Source: Bhargavaea changchunensis
GTDB taxonomy: Bacteria > Bacillota > Bacilli > Bacillales_A > Planococcaceae
Direction: 5' to 3'
Length of the DNA: 64,000 nucleotides
Assembly: GCF_042665595.1 (NCBI RefSeq)
Contig: NZ_JBHTCT010000035.1
Coordinates: 62,001-126,000 of the forward strand
Shown: positions 33,714 to 42,268 of the stretch, in pieces
Layout of the letters: every line of letters begins with the position of its first letter
Numbering within the stretch: position 1 is the stretch's first letter
Position numbers and translations under genes: made by a program
The notes under the pieces: generated by a model
Told to the model about the DNA's origin: nothing
The model's input: only the letters and a program-made list of their open reading frames with translations
The model's database searches: none

Positions 33714-34070
33714 ATGGCAATCACCTATTATGGGTATCCGAAGTGCACCACCTGCCGAAAGGCGAAAAAGTGGCTGGATGATCACGGAGTGGCCTATGAG
33801 GAAGTCGATATCAAGGAGGCTCCCCCTTCGGAGGAACAGCTCCGGGAAATCATATCGGCCAGCGGACTCGAACTGAAGAAATTTTTCAACACAAGCGGTA
33901 AAGTCTATCGCGAAGGCGGGCTCAAGGACCGGCTTCCGGAAATGGCGGAAGATGAGAAGGTCCGTCTTCTCGCTTCAGACGGGATGCTTCTCAAACGTCC
34001 GATCGTCTATGATGGTGAAAAGGCGACAGTCGGTTTCCGTGAAGCGGACTTTGAAGCTGCATGGAATTAA
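33714..34070 (+). CDS. ArsC/Spx family protein (YusI-like)
   Basis: 118-residue thioredoxin-fold protein with a CTTC pair at residues 11-14 (GYPKCTTCRKAKKWLD) and the downstream KRPIVYDGEKATVGF segment of the ArsC/Spx/YffB fold. It lacks the RNA polymerase-binding features that would make it Spx for certain and equals the Bacillus YusI protein by position after fadE. The function is unknown; arsenate reduction is not implied. The start is the ATG at 33714 after GGGAGG. Confidence 0.88.
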   Translation: MAITYYGYPKCTTCRKAKKWLDDHGVAYEEVDIKEAPPSEEQLREIISASGLELKKFFNTSGKVYREGGLKDRLPEMAEDEKVRLLASDGMLLKRPIVYDGEKATVGFREADFEAAWN

Positions 34071-34145
34071 GCGACTATTGAGTTTCCTGCCGCCGTATGG
34101 CAAACTGAGATGGGTAGATATTTTAAACTTCCTGGAGGGGTCAGA

Positions 34146-34526
34146 ATGAGCACACCAACAGAACTTCGCTACTCCGAAGAACACGAATGGGTAAAGACGG
34201 AAGACGGCAAGGCGCGCATCGGCATCACACATTTCGCACAGGCGGAACTCGGTGACATCGTATTTGTCGAGCTTCCTGAAGTCGGCGATGAAATCAAGGC
34301 GGACGAGCCTTTCGGCAGCGTTGAATCCGTCAAGACGGTTTCCGAGCTTTACGCACCGATCAGCGGCACAGTAGTTGAAGTGAACGAAGATCTCGAGGAC
34401 AGCCCTGAGTTCGTCAACGAATCTCCTTATGAAAAGGCATGGATGGTCGTTGTTGAACCTTCCGACTCTTCGGAGATCGACAAACTCATGTCCGCCGAAC
34501 AATACGATCAAATGACGCAGGGCTGA
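34146..34526 (+). CDS. gcvH: Glycine cleavage system H protein
   Basis: 126-residue carrier whose lipoyl-lysine moves the aminomethyl group between the P, T and L proteins. The lipoyl site is Lys63 in FGSVESVKTVSELYAP. The N-terminal YSEEHEWVK and GITHFAQAELGDIVFVELP motifs are typical. In Bacillus GcvH also serves as the first lipoyl acceptor from which lipoate is relayed to other enzymes, which ties it to lipA at 56.8 kb. It starts at ATG 34146 after GGAGGGG and is followed by a terminator. Confidence 0.96.
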   Translation: MSTPTELRYSEEHEWVKTEDGKARIGITHFAQAELGDIVFVELPEVGDEIKADEPFGSVESVKTVSELYAPISGTVVEVNEDLEDSPEFVNESPYEKAWMVVVEPSDSSEIDKLMSAEQYDQMTQG

Positions 34527-34538
34527 CCTGCATGCAGG

Positions 34539-34567
34539 AAACGCCGGCATCTTCCGGCGTTTTTTGC
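34539..34567 (+). terminator. Terminator after gcvH
   Basis: AAACGCCGG/CCGGCGTTT stem with a 6-base loop, then T residues. Confidence 0.9.
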
Positions 34568-34655
34568 ATCTTCTAATATAAAGGACCGCGACCGGAAACG
34601 GCGCCTGTTCCGGATGCGGCCCGATATCAAATGGTGTGCTCGCGGAGGGATCAGG

Positions 34656-34994
34656 ATGACCGATAAAGTGATCGTCGTCGAAGGCAACTCTGACAGGAAA
34701 CGGATCGCCCCGCTTTTGGATGAACCGGTGGATATCATCTGCACAAACGGGACGGCAAGCCCGACAAGGATTGAAGAACTTCTTGAACCGTATGAAGGAG
34801 CGGACATATTCGCATTTTTCGATGCGGACCGTTCCGGTGAGAAACTGCGTGCGCTTCTCAGGCGGGAGTACCCGGAAGCACGTCATCTCTATACGGACCG
34901 GGTCTACCGGGAGGTGGCGACCACGCCACTCCGGGTACTGGCGGAAGAACTGCTTTCGGCAAACATCGAGATTAAGACAGAATTTCTGCTGTAA
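34656..34994 (+). CDS. Toprim domain protein (YusF-like)
   Basis: 112-residue stand-alone Toprim domain. The first conserved Glu is in VVEGNSDRKRI and the DxD pair is in FFDADRSGEKLR, as in the OLD/RNase M5-type small Toprim proteins. It begins at ATG 34656 after GGAGGG and matches the Bacillus yusF position between gcvH and the thioredoxin-like yusE. Nuclease activity is likely from the fold but unproven. Confidence 0.88.
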   Translation: MTDKVIVVEGNSDRKRIAPLLDEPVDIICTNGTASPTRIEELLEPYEGADIFAFFDADRSGEKLRALLRREYPEARHLYTDRVYREVATTPLRVLAEELLSANIEIKTEFLL

Positions 34995-35003
34995 AGGATG
35001 AGC

Positions 35004-35306
35004 ATGGTGGAAGAATGGAATCTGCATCAATTTGAAGAAGCATCAAAGAATCCGGCCGTTGCCGCCTTTTATCTGTATACACCCCTTTGCGGGACATGTC
35101 AGGTGGCCTCGAAGATGATGGATGTCGTGGAACAACTTCTTCCCGATGTAAAACTTGGCAAGGCAGACCTCAATTATCACGAGGAGGTGGCCGCCAGGTA
35201 CGGGGTGGAGAGCGTTCCATGCCTCCTGATTTCAAAAGAGGGGCAGCCGGTCGAAAAAATCTACGCATTCCGGTCGGTCCCGTACCTGTATGAGAAATTA
35301 AGTTGA
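35004..35306 (+). CDS. Thioredoxin-like protein (YusE-like)
   Basis: 100-residue thioredoxin-fold protein with the active pair CGTC in YTPLCGTCQVASKM (near residue 32) and cis-proline segment ESVPCLLISKEGQP. Of two in-frame ATGs (34998 and 35004), the second has AAGGA at a better distance. It follows the Toprim gene by nine bases. Its stop codon overlaps the -35 of the methionine transport promoter. Confidence 0.85.
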   Translation: MVEEWNLHQFEEASKNPAVAAFYLYTPLCGTCQVASKMMDVVEQLLPDVKLGKADLNYHEEVAARYGVESVPCLLISKEGQPVEKIYAFRSVPYLYEKLS

Positions 35307-35331
35307 CGCAAAACGATCAGCTGTGTTATAG
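35303..35331 (+). promoter_or_regulatory. Promoter of metNPQ
   Basis: TTGACG and TTATAG with a 17-base spacer, about 50 bases before the SAM riboswitch. Confidence 0.75.
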
Positions 35332-35382
35332 TTTCATCCATCAGTCATCCGACAAACGGATGATCTAAACGAATACGGAACA

Positions 35383-35557
35383 CTCTTATTGAGAGAGGCG
35401 GAGGGACGTGCCCGATGAAGCCCGGCAACCGTCACGGAAACGTGAAATGGTGCCAAATCACTCAAAGCGCAAGCGCTTTGGCAGATGAGAGGAAATGCAC
35501 CGGTCGGAGACGGATCGGTTGCGCGACCTGTCTGCCTGTAAGCAGATGGGTCTTTTT
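35383..35557 (+). promoter_or_regulatory. SAM-I (S-box) riboswitch with terminator
   Basis: The S-box core is clear: CTCTTATTGAGAGAGG, GGAGGGACGTGCCCGATGAAGCCCGGCAACC (35400 region), GGTGCCAA and the following P3/P4 stems. GATGAGAG closes P1. A terminator stem follows (GACC-t-GTCTGC / GCAGAT-g-GGTC, 35525-35551) with T5. S-adenosylmethionine binding would stop transcription before metN. Confidence 0.95.
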
Positions 35558-35574
35558 AATGCAGAGGTGACCAA

Positions 35575-36600
35575 ATGATTAAGCTAGAACAAATAACCAA
35601 GCAGTTCCGCCTTTCCAATGGGACTCTTACTGCCGTCGATGCGGTCGATCTGGAGATCCGGGAGGGCGAGATATTCGGCATCATCGGATACAGCGGTGCA
35701 GGAAAAAGCACACTGATCCGCATGCTGAACGGCCTTGAAAAGCCAACCGGCGGCCGCGTGACGGTCAACGGTATGGAAATGTCGAAGGTTTCCGGAGCGG
35801 ACCTCAGGAAGGCACGCCAGAAAGTCAGCATGATCTTCCAGCACTTCAACCTGCTCTGGTCACGCACAGTGGCGGAGAATATTGCTTTCCCGCTTGAGAT
35901 TGCAGGCGTGAAAAAGGCGGATCGGGAACCGAGGGTGCGGGAACTGATCCGGCTTGTCGGGCTTGAGGGGCGTGAGGATGCTTATCCGTCGGAGCTTTCC
36001 GGCGGACAGAAGCAGCGTGTCGGAATCGCACGGGCGCTTGCCAATGAACCGGATGTCCTGCTGTGTGACGAAGCCACATCGGCACTGGACCCGGAAACAA
36101 CCGACTCGATCCTGGATCTTCTGACCGATATCAACAAAAGGCTGAACCTGACAATCGTGCTCATCACACACGAGATGCACGTCATCCGGAAAATCTGTCA
36201 CCGTGTCGCCGTCATGGAAGCGGGACGGGTCGTGGAGATGGGGGACGTGCTCCAGGTGTTCCGCTCGCCACAGCAACCGATCACAAAGCGGTTCGTGTCC
36301 CAGGTGACCGAATCGCCGGATGTCAAACAGGCCATCGGGCAGCTTGTCAGCGAGAATCCGGACGGCACTCTGATCCGCCTCGGTTTCGTCGGAGAACGGA
36401 CGGGAGAACCGGTACTTGCCCGGCTGATCCGGTCATTCGATATTGACGTCAACATTCTGCAGGCCAATGTCTCGCAGACGCACGGCGGTACATTCGGCTC
36501 CATCATCCTGAATCTCATGGGCGATGAGGCGGCGGTTGCACAAGCAGTGGAGTTCCTTCATTCTGAAGGCGTGGAAACAGAGGTGATCGAACGTGATTGA
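35575..36600 (+). CDS. metN: Methionine ABC transporter, ATP-binding protein
   Basis: 341-residue ATPase powering methionine uptake. Walker A GYSGAGKST is at about residues 38-46, the signature LSGGQKQRVGIARAL near 141, and Walker B VLLCDEATSALDP. The C-terminal ACT/NIL-like domain (about 265-340) senses intracellular methionine in homologues. It begins 18 bases after the S-box terminator and overlaps metP by eight bases. Confidence 0.97.
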   Translation: MIKLEQITKQFRLSNGTLTAVDAVDLEIREGEIFGIIGYSGAGKSTLIRMLNGLEKPTGGRVTVNGMEMSKVSGADLRKARQKVSMIFQHFNLLWSRTVAENIAFPLEIAGVKKADREPRVRELIRLVGLEGREDAYPSELSGGQKQRVGIARALANEPDVLLCDEATSALDPETTDSILDLLTDINKRLNLTIVLITHEMHVIRKICHRVAVMEAGRVVEMGDVLQVFRSPQQPITKRFVSQVTESPDVKQAIGQLVSENPDGTLIRLGFVGERTGEPVLARLIRSFDIDVNILQANVSQTHGGTFGSIILNLMGDEAAVAQAVEFLHSEGVETEVIERD

Positions 36601-37261
36601 ACAACTGTTTCCCAACGTCGACTGGGAGAAAATGTGGGAGGCGACACTTGAGACACTTTACATGACGGCAGTCGCCACAGTATTCACCTTCCTGATCGGG
36701 CTTGTGCTCGGTATCCTTCTTTTCCTTACGGGGCCGAAAGGCATTTATCAGAATCGGATTTCAAACCTGATCACAGCGGCATTCGTCAACATTTTCAGGT
36801 CAATTCCATTCATCATTCTGATCATTCTGCTGATCCCGCTCACGAAGTTCCTGCTCGGCTCGATCCGAGGGCCGAATGCGGCACTGCCGGCCCTGATCAT
36901 CGGCTCTGCGCCGTTTTACGGACGGATGGTCCAGATTGCGCTTGCGGAAATCGATAAGGGCGTCATCGAGGCGGCCCGTTCGATGGGGGCGACCACATGG
37001 ACGATCATCCGGAAAGTGCTGCTCCCGGAATCGATGCCGGCGCTGATCTCAGGCATCACCGTGACGGCAATTGCGCTCGTCGGCTATACGGCAATGGCCG
37101 GCATAATCGGGGCGGGGGGTCTCGGTAACCTGGCTTACCTGGACGGCTTCCAAAGAAGCCGCACCGACGTGACGATGGTCGCCACCATCCTGATCCTGAT
37201 CATCGTCTTTGCCATCCAGTGGATTGGTGACATCCTGGTCAAGAGGACGGACAAACGCTAA
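36593..37261 (+). CDS. metP: Methionine ABC transporter permease
   Basis: 222-residue inner membrane permease (MetI family) with five predicted membrane helices. The EAA loop is visible as EAARSMGATTWTIIRKVLLPESMPALISG. The start is GTG at 36593 inside the end of metN, so the two are coupled. Confidence 0.96.
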   Translation: MIEQLFPNVDWEKMWEATLETLYMTAVATVFTFLIGLVLGILLFLTGPKGIYQNRISNLITAAFVNIFRSIPFIILIILLIPLTKFLLGSIRGPNAALPALIIGSAPFYGRMVQIALAEIDKGVIEAARSMGATTWTIIRKVLLPESMPALISGITVTAIALVGYTAMAGIIGAGGLGNLAYLDGFQRSRTDVTMVATILILIIVFAIQWIGDILVKRTDKR

Positions 37262-37311
37262 AAGAATTTGAGCACTCAAATAAAATTACAAAACCCAAGG
37301 GGGAAATCATA

Positions 37312-38169
37312 ATGAAAAAATTTGCAGCAGGACTATTTCTGGCAACTGGCACACTTGCTCTGGCCGCATGTGGCGCAGGCGGAGACGACACCTCTTCCGG
37401 CACATCCGAAGGCGGGGAAAGCAGCGGGGAGCCAAAAGAACTCGTTGTCGGTGCATCCAACGTACCGCATGCCCTGATCCTGGAAGAGGCCAAGCCGCTT
37501 CTTGAAGAGAAAGGCATCGAACTGAAGATCGAAACTTATCAGGACTATGTCCTTCCGAACGAGGACCTGGAATCCGGAGAAATCGATGCGAACTACTTCC
37601 AGCACATCCCTTATCTTGAAACCCAGATGGCCGACCATGGCTATGACTTCGTGAATGCCGGCGGCATCCATATCGAGCCGATCGGCATCTATTCGAAAAA
37701 GTATGATTCCCTGGAGGACCTGCCGGACGGCGCGACGATCCTAATGAGCAACTCGGTTGCCGACCACGGCCGGATCCTTTCCATGCTGGAAAGCCAGGGC
37801 CTCATCAAGCTTGATGAAGGAGTCGACAAAACAGCAGCAGAAGTCAAGGACATCGTGGAAAACCCGAAAAACCTTGAATTTGATGCGGACTATGAGGCGT
37901 CCTTCCTGCCTCAGCTCTACAACCAGGAAGAAGGTGATGCGCTTCTCATCAACTCCAACTATGCGATTGATGCGGGACTCAATCCGCTTGAAGATGCCAT
38001 CGCTCTCGAAGACTCCGATTCCCCTTATGTCAACGTGATCGCTGTCCGCAGCGGTGACGAAGACAAACAGGAAATCAAGGCACTTGTTGAAGTGCTCCGC
38101 TCTGAGGAAATTCAGGACTTCATCATCGAAGAATGGGGCGGCTCGGTCGTTCCTGTTGACGGGGAATAA
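37312..38169 (+). CDS. metQ: Methionine-binding lipoprotein MetQ
   Basis: 285-residue substrate-binding protein of the NlpA family. A signal peptide ends in lipobox LAAC (lipidated Cys20), followed by a Gly/Ser-rich linker. The mature part begins KELVVGASNVPHALILEEAKPLLEEKGIELKI and includes NEDLESGEIDANYFQHIPYLE, hallmark NlpA motifs. It captures methionine at the outer face of the membrane for MetNP. A strong terminator follows. Confidence 0.96.
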   Translation: MKKFAAGLFLATGTLALAACGAGGDDTSSGTSEGGESSGEPKELVVGASNVPHALILEEAKPLLEEKGIELKIETYQDYVLPNEDLESGEIDANYFQHIPYLETQMADHGYDFVNAGGIHIEPIGIYSKKYDSLEDLPDGATILMSNSVADHGRILSMLESQGLIKLDEGVDKTAAEVKDIVENPKNLEFDADYEASFLPQLYNQEEGDALLINSNYAIDAGLNPLEDAIALEDSDSPYVNVIAVRSGDEDKQEIKALVEVLRSEEIQDFIIEEWGGSVVPVDGE

Positions 38170-38194
38170 TACAGATAAAATAGCGAAACAATCA

Positions 38195-38244
38195 AGCCGC
38201 CGTGCCGGGACTCTGAAAAAGAATCCCGGCACGGCGGCTTTTTC
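38195..38244 (+). terminator. Terminator of metNPQ
   Basis: A perfect 16-bp stem between 38195-38210 and 38224-38239 (CCGCCGTGCCGGGA paired with its complement) with a 13-base loop and T5. Confidence 0.95.
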
Positions 38245-38386
38245 ACTGCCTGCCTGTCATTTCCTGTTGTAACCGTTCACAAGTAAATGTATTCTGAATA
38301 AGTGGCCAAGCCTTCTATTGGATGGGGGAGTGTGGTAAAGTGGTCACATCAGAAAAACAAGTGTCTTTTTAGGGGGTACATTCATC

Positions 38387-39607
38387 ATGAAGAAAATCGG
38401 TCTGCTGGGCCGGATCGTCATCGCTATTGCGCTGGCTGTCGGCATCGGCTCGATCCTCAACACGATCCCGGAAAAGTATGGACTCTGGTTCGTCGAACTC
38501 GGAGCGACATTCAATATGCTGTTTGGCGGGTTCCTGAGTTTTGTCGTTCCGCTGATCATCATCGGATTCATCGCACCCGGCATCGCCAAACTTGGAAAAG
38601 GTTCTGCCAAACTGCTCGGACTTTCGACGGGCCTGGCGTATCTTTCTACAATTGTTGCAGGGGTTCTGGCATTTTTCGTGGCATCCAACCTGCTGCCGGG
38701 ACTGATCGGCAGTCCGGCGGCCGACAATATCGGCGATCCATCTGAGGCATTGGCCTCTGCATTTTTCGAGCTGGAAATCGAGCCGATCATGGGCGTGCTC
38801 ACTTCCCTGATCTTCGCTTTCCTGATGGGCATCGGGATGGCGGCAATCGGAAGCAAAACGTTGCTGTCCGTTTTTGACGAATTCCAGCAGCTGATCGAAA
38901 AGACCATCAGCAGTGTCATCATCCCGCTGCTGCCGTTCCACATTTTCGGCGTCTTCCTTAATATGACGTATGCCGGGCAGGTGGCCAGCGTCCTTTCGGT
39001 ATTTGCGATGGTGTTCGTGCTGATCATTGCCATGCATCTGATTATGCTGCTGATCCAGTATACGGCCGCAGGCGCGCTGACACACCGCAATCCGTTCAGA
39101 TTGCTGAAAACAATGGCTCCGGCGTACTTCACGGCTCTCGGCACTCAATCGTCTGCCGCGACCATTCCCGTTACCGTCCGGCAGGCCCGCAAAACCGGTG
39201 CTTCCGACAAAGTTGTCGATTTCACGGTACCGCTATTTGCCAATATCCATCTGTCGGGAAGCACCATCACGCTGACAACCTGTGCGATCGGGGTCATGCT
39301 CATGAATGGGCTGCCGGTTTCAATCGGGCCGATGATGCAATTTATCGCTGTACTTGGTGTGACGATGATCGCGGCACCCGGAGTGCCGGGAGGAGCAGTC
39401 ATGGCGGCGCTTGGCCTGCTGTCCTCGATGCTCGGCTTTACAGAGCCGATGATTGCGCTCATGATCGCCCTCTACATGGCGCAGGACAGCTTCGGCACGG
39501 CTACAAACGTTACGGGTGATGGCGCGCTTGCAATTATTACCGACAAGTTCGCGTCTCCTGGAACTGAGGTCTCTTCGCCAGCGCCCGCCGATACGAAAAC
39601 AGTATGA
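38387..39607 (+). CDS. Dicarboxylate/amino acid:cation symporter (DAACS family)
   Basis: 406-residue membrane carrier driven by sodium or protons. The fold signatures are SFVVPLIIIGFIAPGIAKLGKGSAK near the N-terminus, the GTQSSAATIPVT hairpin (residues about 253-264), and NIHLSGSTITLTTCAI and DSFGTATNVTGDGALA in the substrate-binding core. Substrate choice among glutamate, dicarboxylates, serine or cystine cannot be told from the sequence. The ribosome binding site is a G run 10 bases before the ATG. It is monocistronic. Confidence 0.9.
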   Translation: MKKIGLLGRIVIAIALAVGIGSILNTIPEKYGLWFVELGATFNMLFGGFLSFVVPLIIIGFIAPGIAKLGKGSAKLLGLSTGLAYLSTIVAGVLAFFVASNLLPGLIGSPAADNIGDPSEALASAFFELEIEPIMGVLTSLIFAFLMGIGMAAIGSKTLLSVFDEFQQLIEKTISSVIIPLLPFHIFGVFLNMTYAGQVASVLSVFAMVFVLIIAMHLIMLLIQYTAAGALTHRNPFRLLKTMAPAYFTALGTQSSAATIPVTVRQARKTGASDKVVDFTVPLFANIHLSGSTITLTTCAIGVMLMNGLPVSIGPMMQFIAVLGVTMIAAPGVPGGAVMAALGLLSSMLGFTEPMIALMIALYMAQDSFGTATNVTGDGALAIITDKFASPGTEVSSPAPADTKTV

Positions 39608-39705
39608 TTTTCCCTGTTTTGATCTGCGGCAATAGGGTAGACTAGAAGGGAAATCAAACCGGCTGAAGCCGGCATAATCGAAAGGAATGGTTCATTATCG
39701 ACCCC

Positions 39706-39897
39706 ATGAGGCTCGAGTATACGGACAGGATGGCACAAAGTTTTCGGAGCACACACGGCATCGGCTATGAGGATTATCGCATGAATCCGAAGCTGCAGCT
39801 GGAAGTGGAGAAGCAGAGGGAAAGGGAATATGCCCTCAGCCAAAGCTTCGGCATGAGGCCGGAGACGGGTGGCCATCATCACACAATGACCGAATAA
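39706..39897 (+). CDS. Small conserved-looking protein of unknown function
   Basis: 63 residues from the ATG, charged and helical (YEDYRMNPKLQLEVEKQREREYALSQSFG) with a C-terminal GGHHHTMTE. No family recognised. The only good ribosome binding site (AAAGGA, 39681-39686) lies too far from this ATG but seven bases before an in-frame ATT at 39694, so a rare ATT start (MIDPMRLEY) is possible. A CCGGCT/AGCCGG hairpin lies just upstream and a terminator follows. Confidence 0.6.
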   Translation: MRLEYTDRMAQSFRSTHGIGYEDYRMNPKLQLEVEKQREREYALSQSFGMRPETGGHHHTMTE

Positions 39898-39911
39898 TAA
39901 TGAACCCGCCC

Positions 39912-39946
39912 AAAAGGACCGCCGCTTAAAGCGCCGGTCCTTTTGT
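39912..39946 (+). terminator. Terminator after the 63-residue gene
   Basis: AAAAGGACCG-CCGC / GCG-CCGGTCCTTTT stem with loop TTAAA; it gives a T run in both directions. Confidence 0.85.
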
Positions 39947-39982
39947 TAACCTGCTTTTCATTCTCATTGGGAAGCTGATAAT

Positions 39983-39997
39983 TGAAAATGACTTTCA
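39983..39997. promoter_or_regulatory. Fur/PerR-like palindrome upstream of the suf operon
   Basis: TGAAAATGACTTTCA is a 7-1-7 palindrome that matches the Bacillus Fur box TGATAATNATTATCA at 11 of 14 informative positions; the flanks extend it (ATTGAAA/TTTCAAT). It lies 85 bases before the best suf promoter, so any action is uncertain. Confidence 0.35.
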
Positions 39998-40081
39998 ATG
40001 ATGGCGCGCCAGGACCAAAAAGCTCTGAATTATAGGGTTTCTGCGTTTTCAAGGGCTTTCTGCATAACCCGGCGAAATGAT

Positions 40082-40110
40082 TTGCAAGCGTCCCCGGTTT
40101 CAGTTAAGAT
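40082..40110 (+). promoter_or_regulatory. Promoter of sufCDSUB
   Basis: TTGCAA and TAAGAT with a 17-base spacer, about 50 bases upstream of the sufC start. Confidence 0.6.
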
Positions 40111-40162
40111 TAGAATGATGATAAATAAGGATGGCACAGCCGTCCATACTGGAGGTATTCGG

Positions 40163-40942
40163 ATGTCTACTCTCGAAATCAAAGGTCTGCACGTCGAAAT
40201 CGAAGGCAAGGAAATCCTGAAAGGCGTCGACCTGACAATCAATACAAATGAAATCCATGCTGTCATGGGACCGAACGGGACAGGTAAATCCACTCTCGCA
40301 TCGGCCATCATGGGGCATCCTAAATATGTAGTTACTGCCGGTACAGTTACACTCGACGGTGAAGACGTCCTTGAAATGGAAGTGGACGAGCGTGCCAAGG
40401 CGGGCCTCTTCCTCGCTATGCAATATCCAAGTGAAATCTCCGGTGTGACAAATGCCGACTTCCTCCGTTCCGCAATCAATTCAAAGCGTGAAGAGGGCGA
40501 AGAAATCTCTCTGATGAAGTTCATCCGTGAACTCGACAGCAAGATGGAAACGCTCGAAATGAATCAGGAAATGGCACAGCGCTACCTGAACGAAGGCTTC
40601 TCCGGCGGTGAGAAAAAGCGCAACGAGATCCTTCAGCTCATGATGCTGAAGCCTAAATTCGCCATCCTAGACGAAATTGACTCCGGTCTTGACATCGATG
40701 CGCTGAAAGTTGTTTCCAAGGGCGTCAACGAAATGCGCGGCGAAAACTTCGGGTGCCTGATCATCACTCACTATCAGCGTCTCCTCAACTACATCACGCC
40801 GGACAAGGTCCATGTGATGATGCAGGGCCGTGTCGTCAAATCCGGCGGTCCGGAACTTGCCCAGAAGCTTGAGGCACAGGGCTATGACTGGATCAAGGAA
40901 GAGCTCGGCATCGAAGATGAAACTGTTGGACAAGAAGCATAA
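40163..40942 (+). CDS. sufC: Fe-S cluster assembly ATPase SufC
   Basis: 259-residue ABC-type ATPase that forms the SufBCD scaffold complex in the cytosol. Walker A GPNGTGKST is at about residues 35-43, the signature is FSGGEKKRNEILQ, and Walker B is FAILDEIDSGLDIDALK, as in SufC. The start is the ATG at 40163 after GGAGG; an upstream reading extension of 55 codons carries no site. It is the first gene of the operon order sufC-D-S-U-B typical of Firmicutes. Confidence 0.97.
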   Translation: MSTLEIKGLHVEIEGKEILKGVDLTINTNEIHAVMGPNGTGKSTLASAIMGHPKYVVTAGTVTLDGEDVLEMEVDERAKAGLFLAMQYPSEISGVTNADFLRSAINSKREEGEEISLMKFIRELDSKMETLEMNQEMAQRYLNEGFSGGEKKRNEILQLMMLKPKFAILDEIDSGLDIDALKVVSKGVNEMRGENFGCLIITHYQRLLNYITPDKVHVMMQGRVVKSGGPELAQKLEAQGYDWIKEELGIEDETVGQEA

Positions 40943-40960
40943 CGGAAGGGGACGAACGAA

Positions 40961-42268
40961 ATGACGGTTGAAACGAAATTGGCATTGACCGGCGAGGACG
41001 TGCGTTCCTATTCGGAATCGAACCGCGAACCGGAATGGCTCGCGGCAAAACGCTCCGAAGCCTATCAACTTGCTGAAACACTCCAGCTGCCGAAGCCGGA
41101 TAAAACGAAGATCCAAAACTGGAACTTCACCGAATTTCCGGTCCACGCAACGAAAGATGAACCGCTGACAGGCCTTGCGGAGCTTCCGCAGGAGGCCCGT
41201 GCGCTTATTGATATTGAGAATCAGAAAAACATTTACGTCCAGCGGAACAATACGCCGGCTTACCTCAAGCTGTCGGATGAGCTGAAAGAGCAGGGCGTGA
41301 TCCTGACCGACATCTTCACAGCAGCACGCGAGCATTCCGACCTGCTGCAGAAATATTTCATGAATGATGCAGTCAAAGTGGACGAGCACAAGCTGACCGC
41401 ACTGCATACCGCATTCATGAACGGCGGTGTCTTCGTCTATGTTCCGAAAGGCGTAGAAGTAAAAGAGCCGGTACAGGTCCTGTTCCTGCATGAGGGCGAA
41501 GATGTATCGCTCTTCAACCACGCAATCATCGTGGCGGAAGACAACAGCTCCCTCACATATGTGGAGAACTATTTGTCGCTTTCGAAAGACTCGAAAGGCC
41601 TCGTCAACATCATTTCCGAAGTCATTGCGAAAGACGGGGCGAAAATCACTTACGGCGCTGTGGACGTGCTAGCTGAAGGCTTTACATCCTACATCAACCG
41701 CCGCGGGGTTGCCGGCCGTGATGCCACCATCGAATGGGCAATCGGCATGATGAACGACTGCGATACAATCTACGAGAACGTGACCCACCTCGTGGGCGAC
41801 GGCTCTGTCGGCCATTCCAAGTCTGTCCTGGTCGGACGCGGGGATCAAAAGCAGAACGTCACAGCCAAGACGGTACACTGGGGCAAGGAAGCAGAAGGAT
41901 ACATCCTCCAGCACGGCGTCATGAAGGATGAAGCATCGACCATCTTCAACGGAATCGGCAAGATCGAGCACGGTGCATCGAAATCGGATGCCGTTCAGGA
42001 ATCCCGTGTGCTCATGCTGAGCGAAAAAGCACGCGGAGACGCAAACCCGATCCTTCTGATTGACGAGGACGACGTTACGGCGGGCCACGCGGCTTCCGTT
42101 GGCCGTGTCGATCCGCTCCAGCTCTACTACCTGATGAGCCGGGGCATCTCCCGTGTTGATGCGGAGCGCCTGATTGTCCACGGCTTCCTGGCACCTGTCG
42201 TTTCCCAACTTCCGATCGAAGGCGTCAAGAAACAGCTGTCGGAGGTTATTGAAAGGAAAGTGCGCTGA
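40961..42268 (+). CDS. sufD: Fe-S cluster assembly protein SufD
   Basis: 435-residue scaffold subunit with the right-handed beta-helix core shared with SufB (GGVFVYVPKGVEVKEPVQVLF, then IVAEDNSSLTYVENY). The C-terminal helical part (DEDDVTAGHAASVGRVDPLQLYYLMSRGISRVDAERLIVHGF) interacts with SufC. It ends with a one-base overlap with sufS (TGATG). Confidence 0.96.
   Translation: MTVETKLALTGEDVRSYSESNREPEWLAAKRSEAYQLAETLQLPKPDKTKIQNWNFTEFPVHATKDEPLTGLAELPQEARALIDIENQKNIYVQRNNTPAYLKLSDELKEQGVILTDIFTAAREHSDLLQKYFMNDAVKVDEHKLTALHTAFMNGGVFVYVPKGVEVKEPVQVLFLHEGEDVSLFNHAIIVAEDNSSLTYVENYLSLSKDSKGLVNIISEVIAKDGAKITYGAVDVLAEGFTSYINRRGVAGRDATIEWAIGMMNDCDTIYENVTHLVGDGSVGHSKSVLVGRGDQKQNVTAKTVHWGKEAEGYILQHGVMKDEASTIFNGIGKIEHGASKSDAVQESRVLMLSEKARGDANPILLIDEDDVTAGHAASVGRVDPLQLYYLMSRGISRVDAERLIVHGFLAPVVSQLPIEGVKKQLSEVIERKVR

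Noticed and set aside
33714..34070. Arsenate reductase
   Set aside because: The fold and CxxC suit the ArsC family, but there are no ars genes around and the position equals the YusI type of unknown function.
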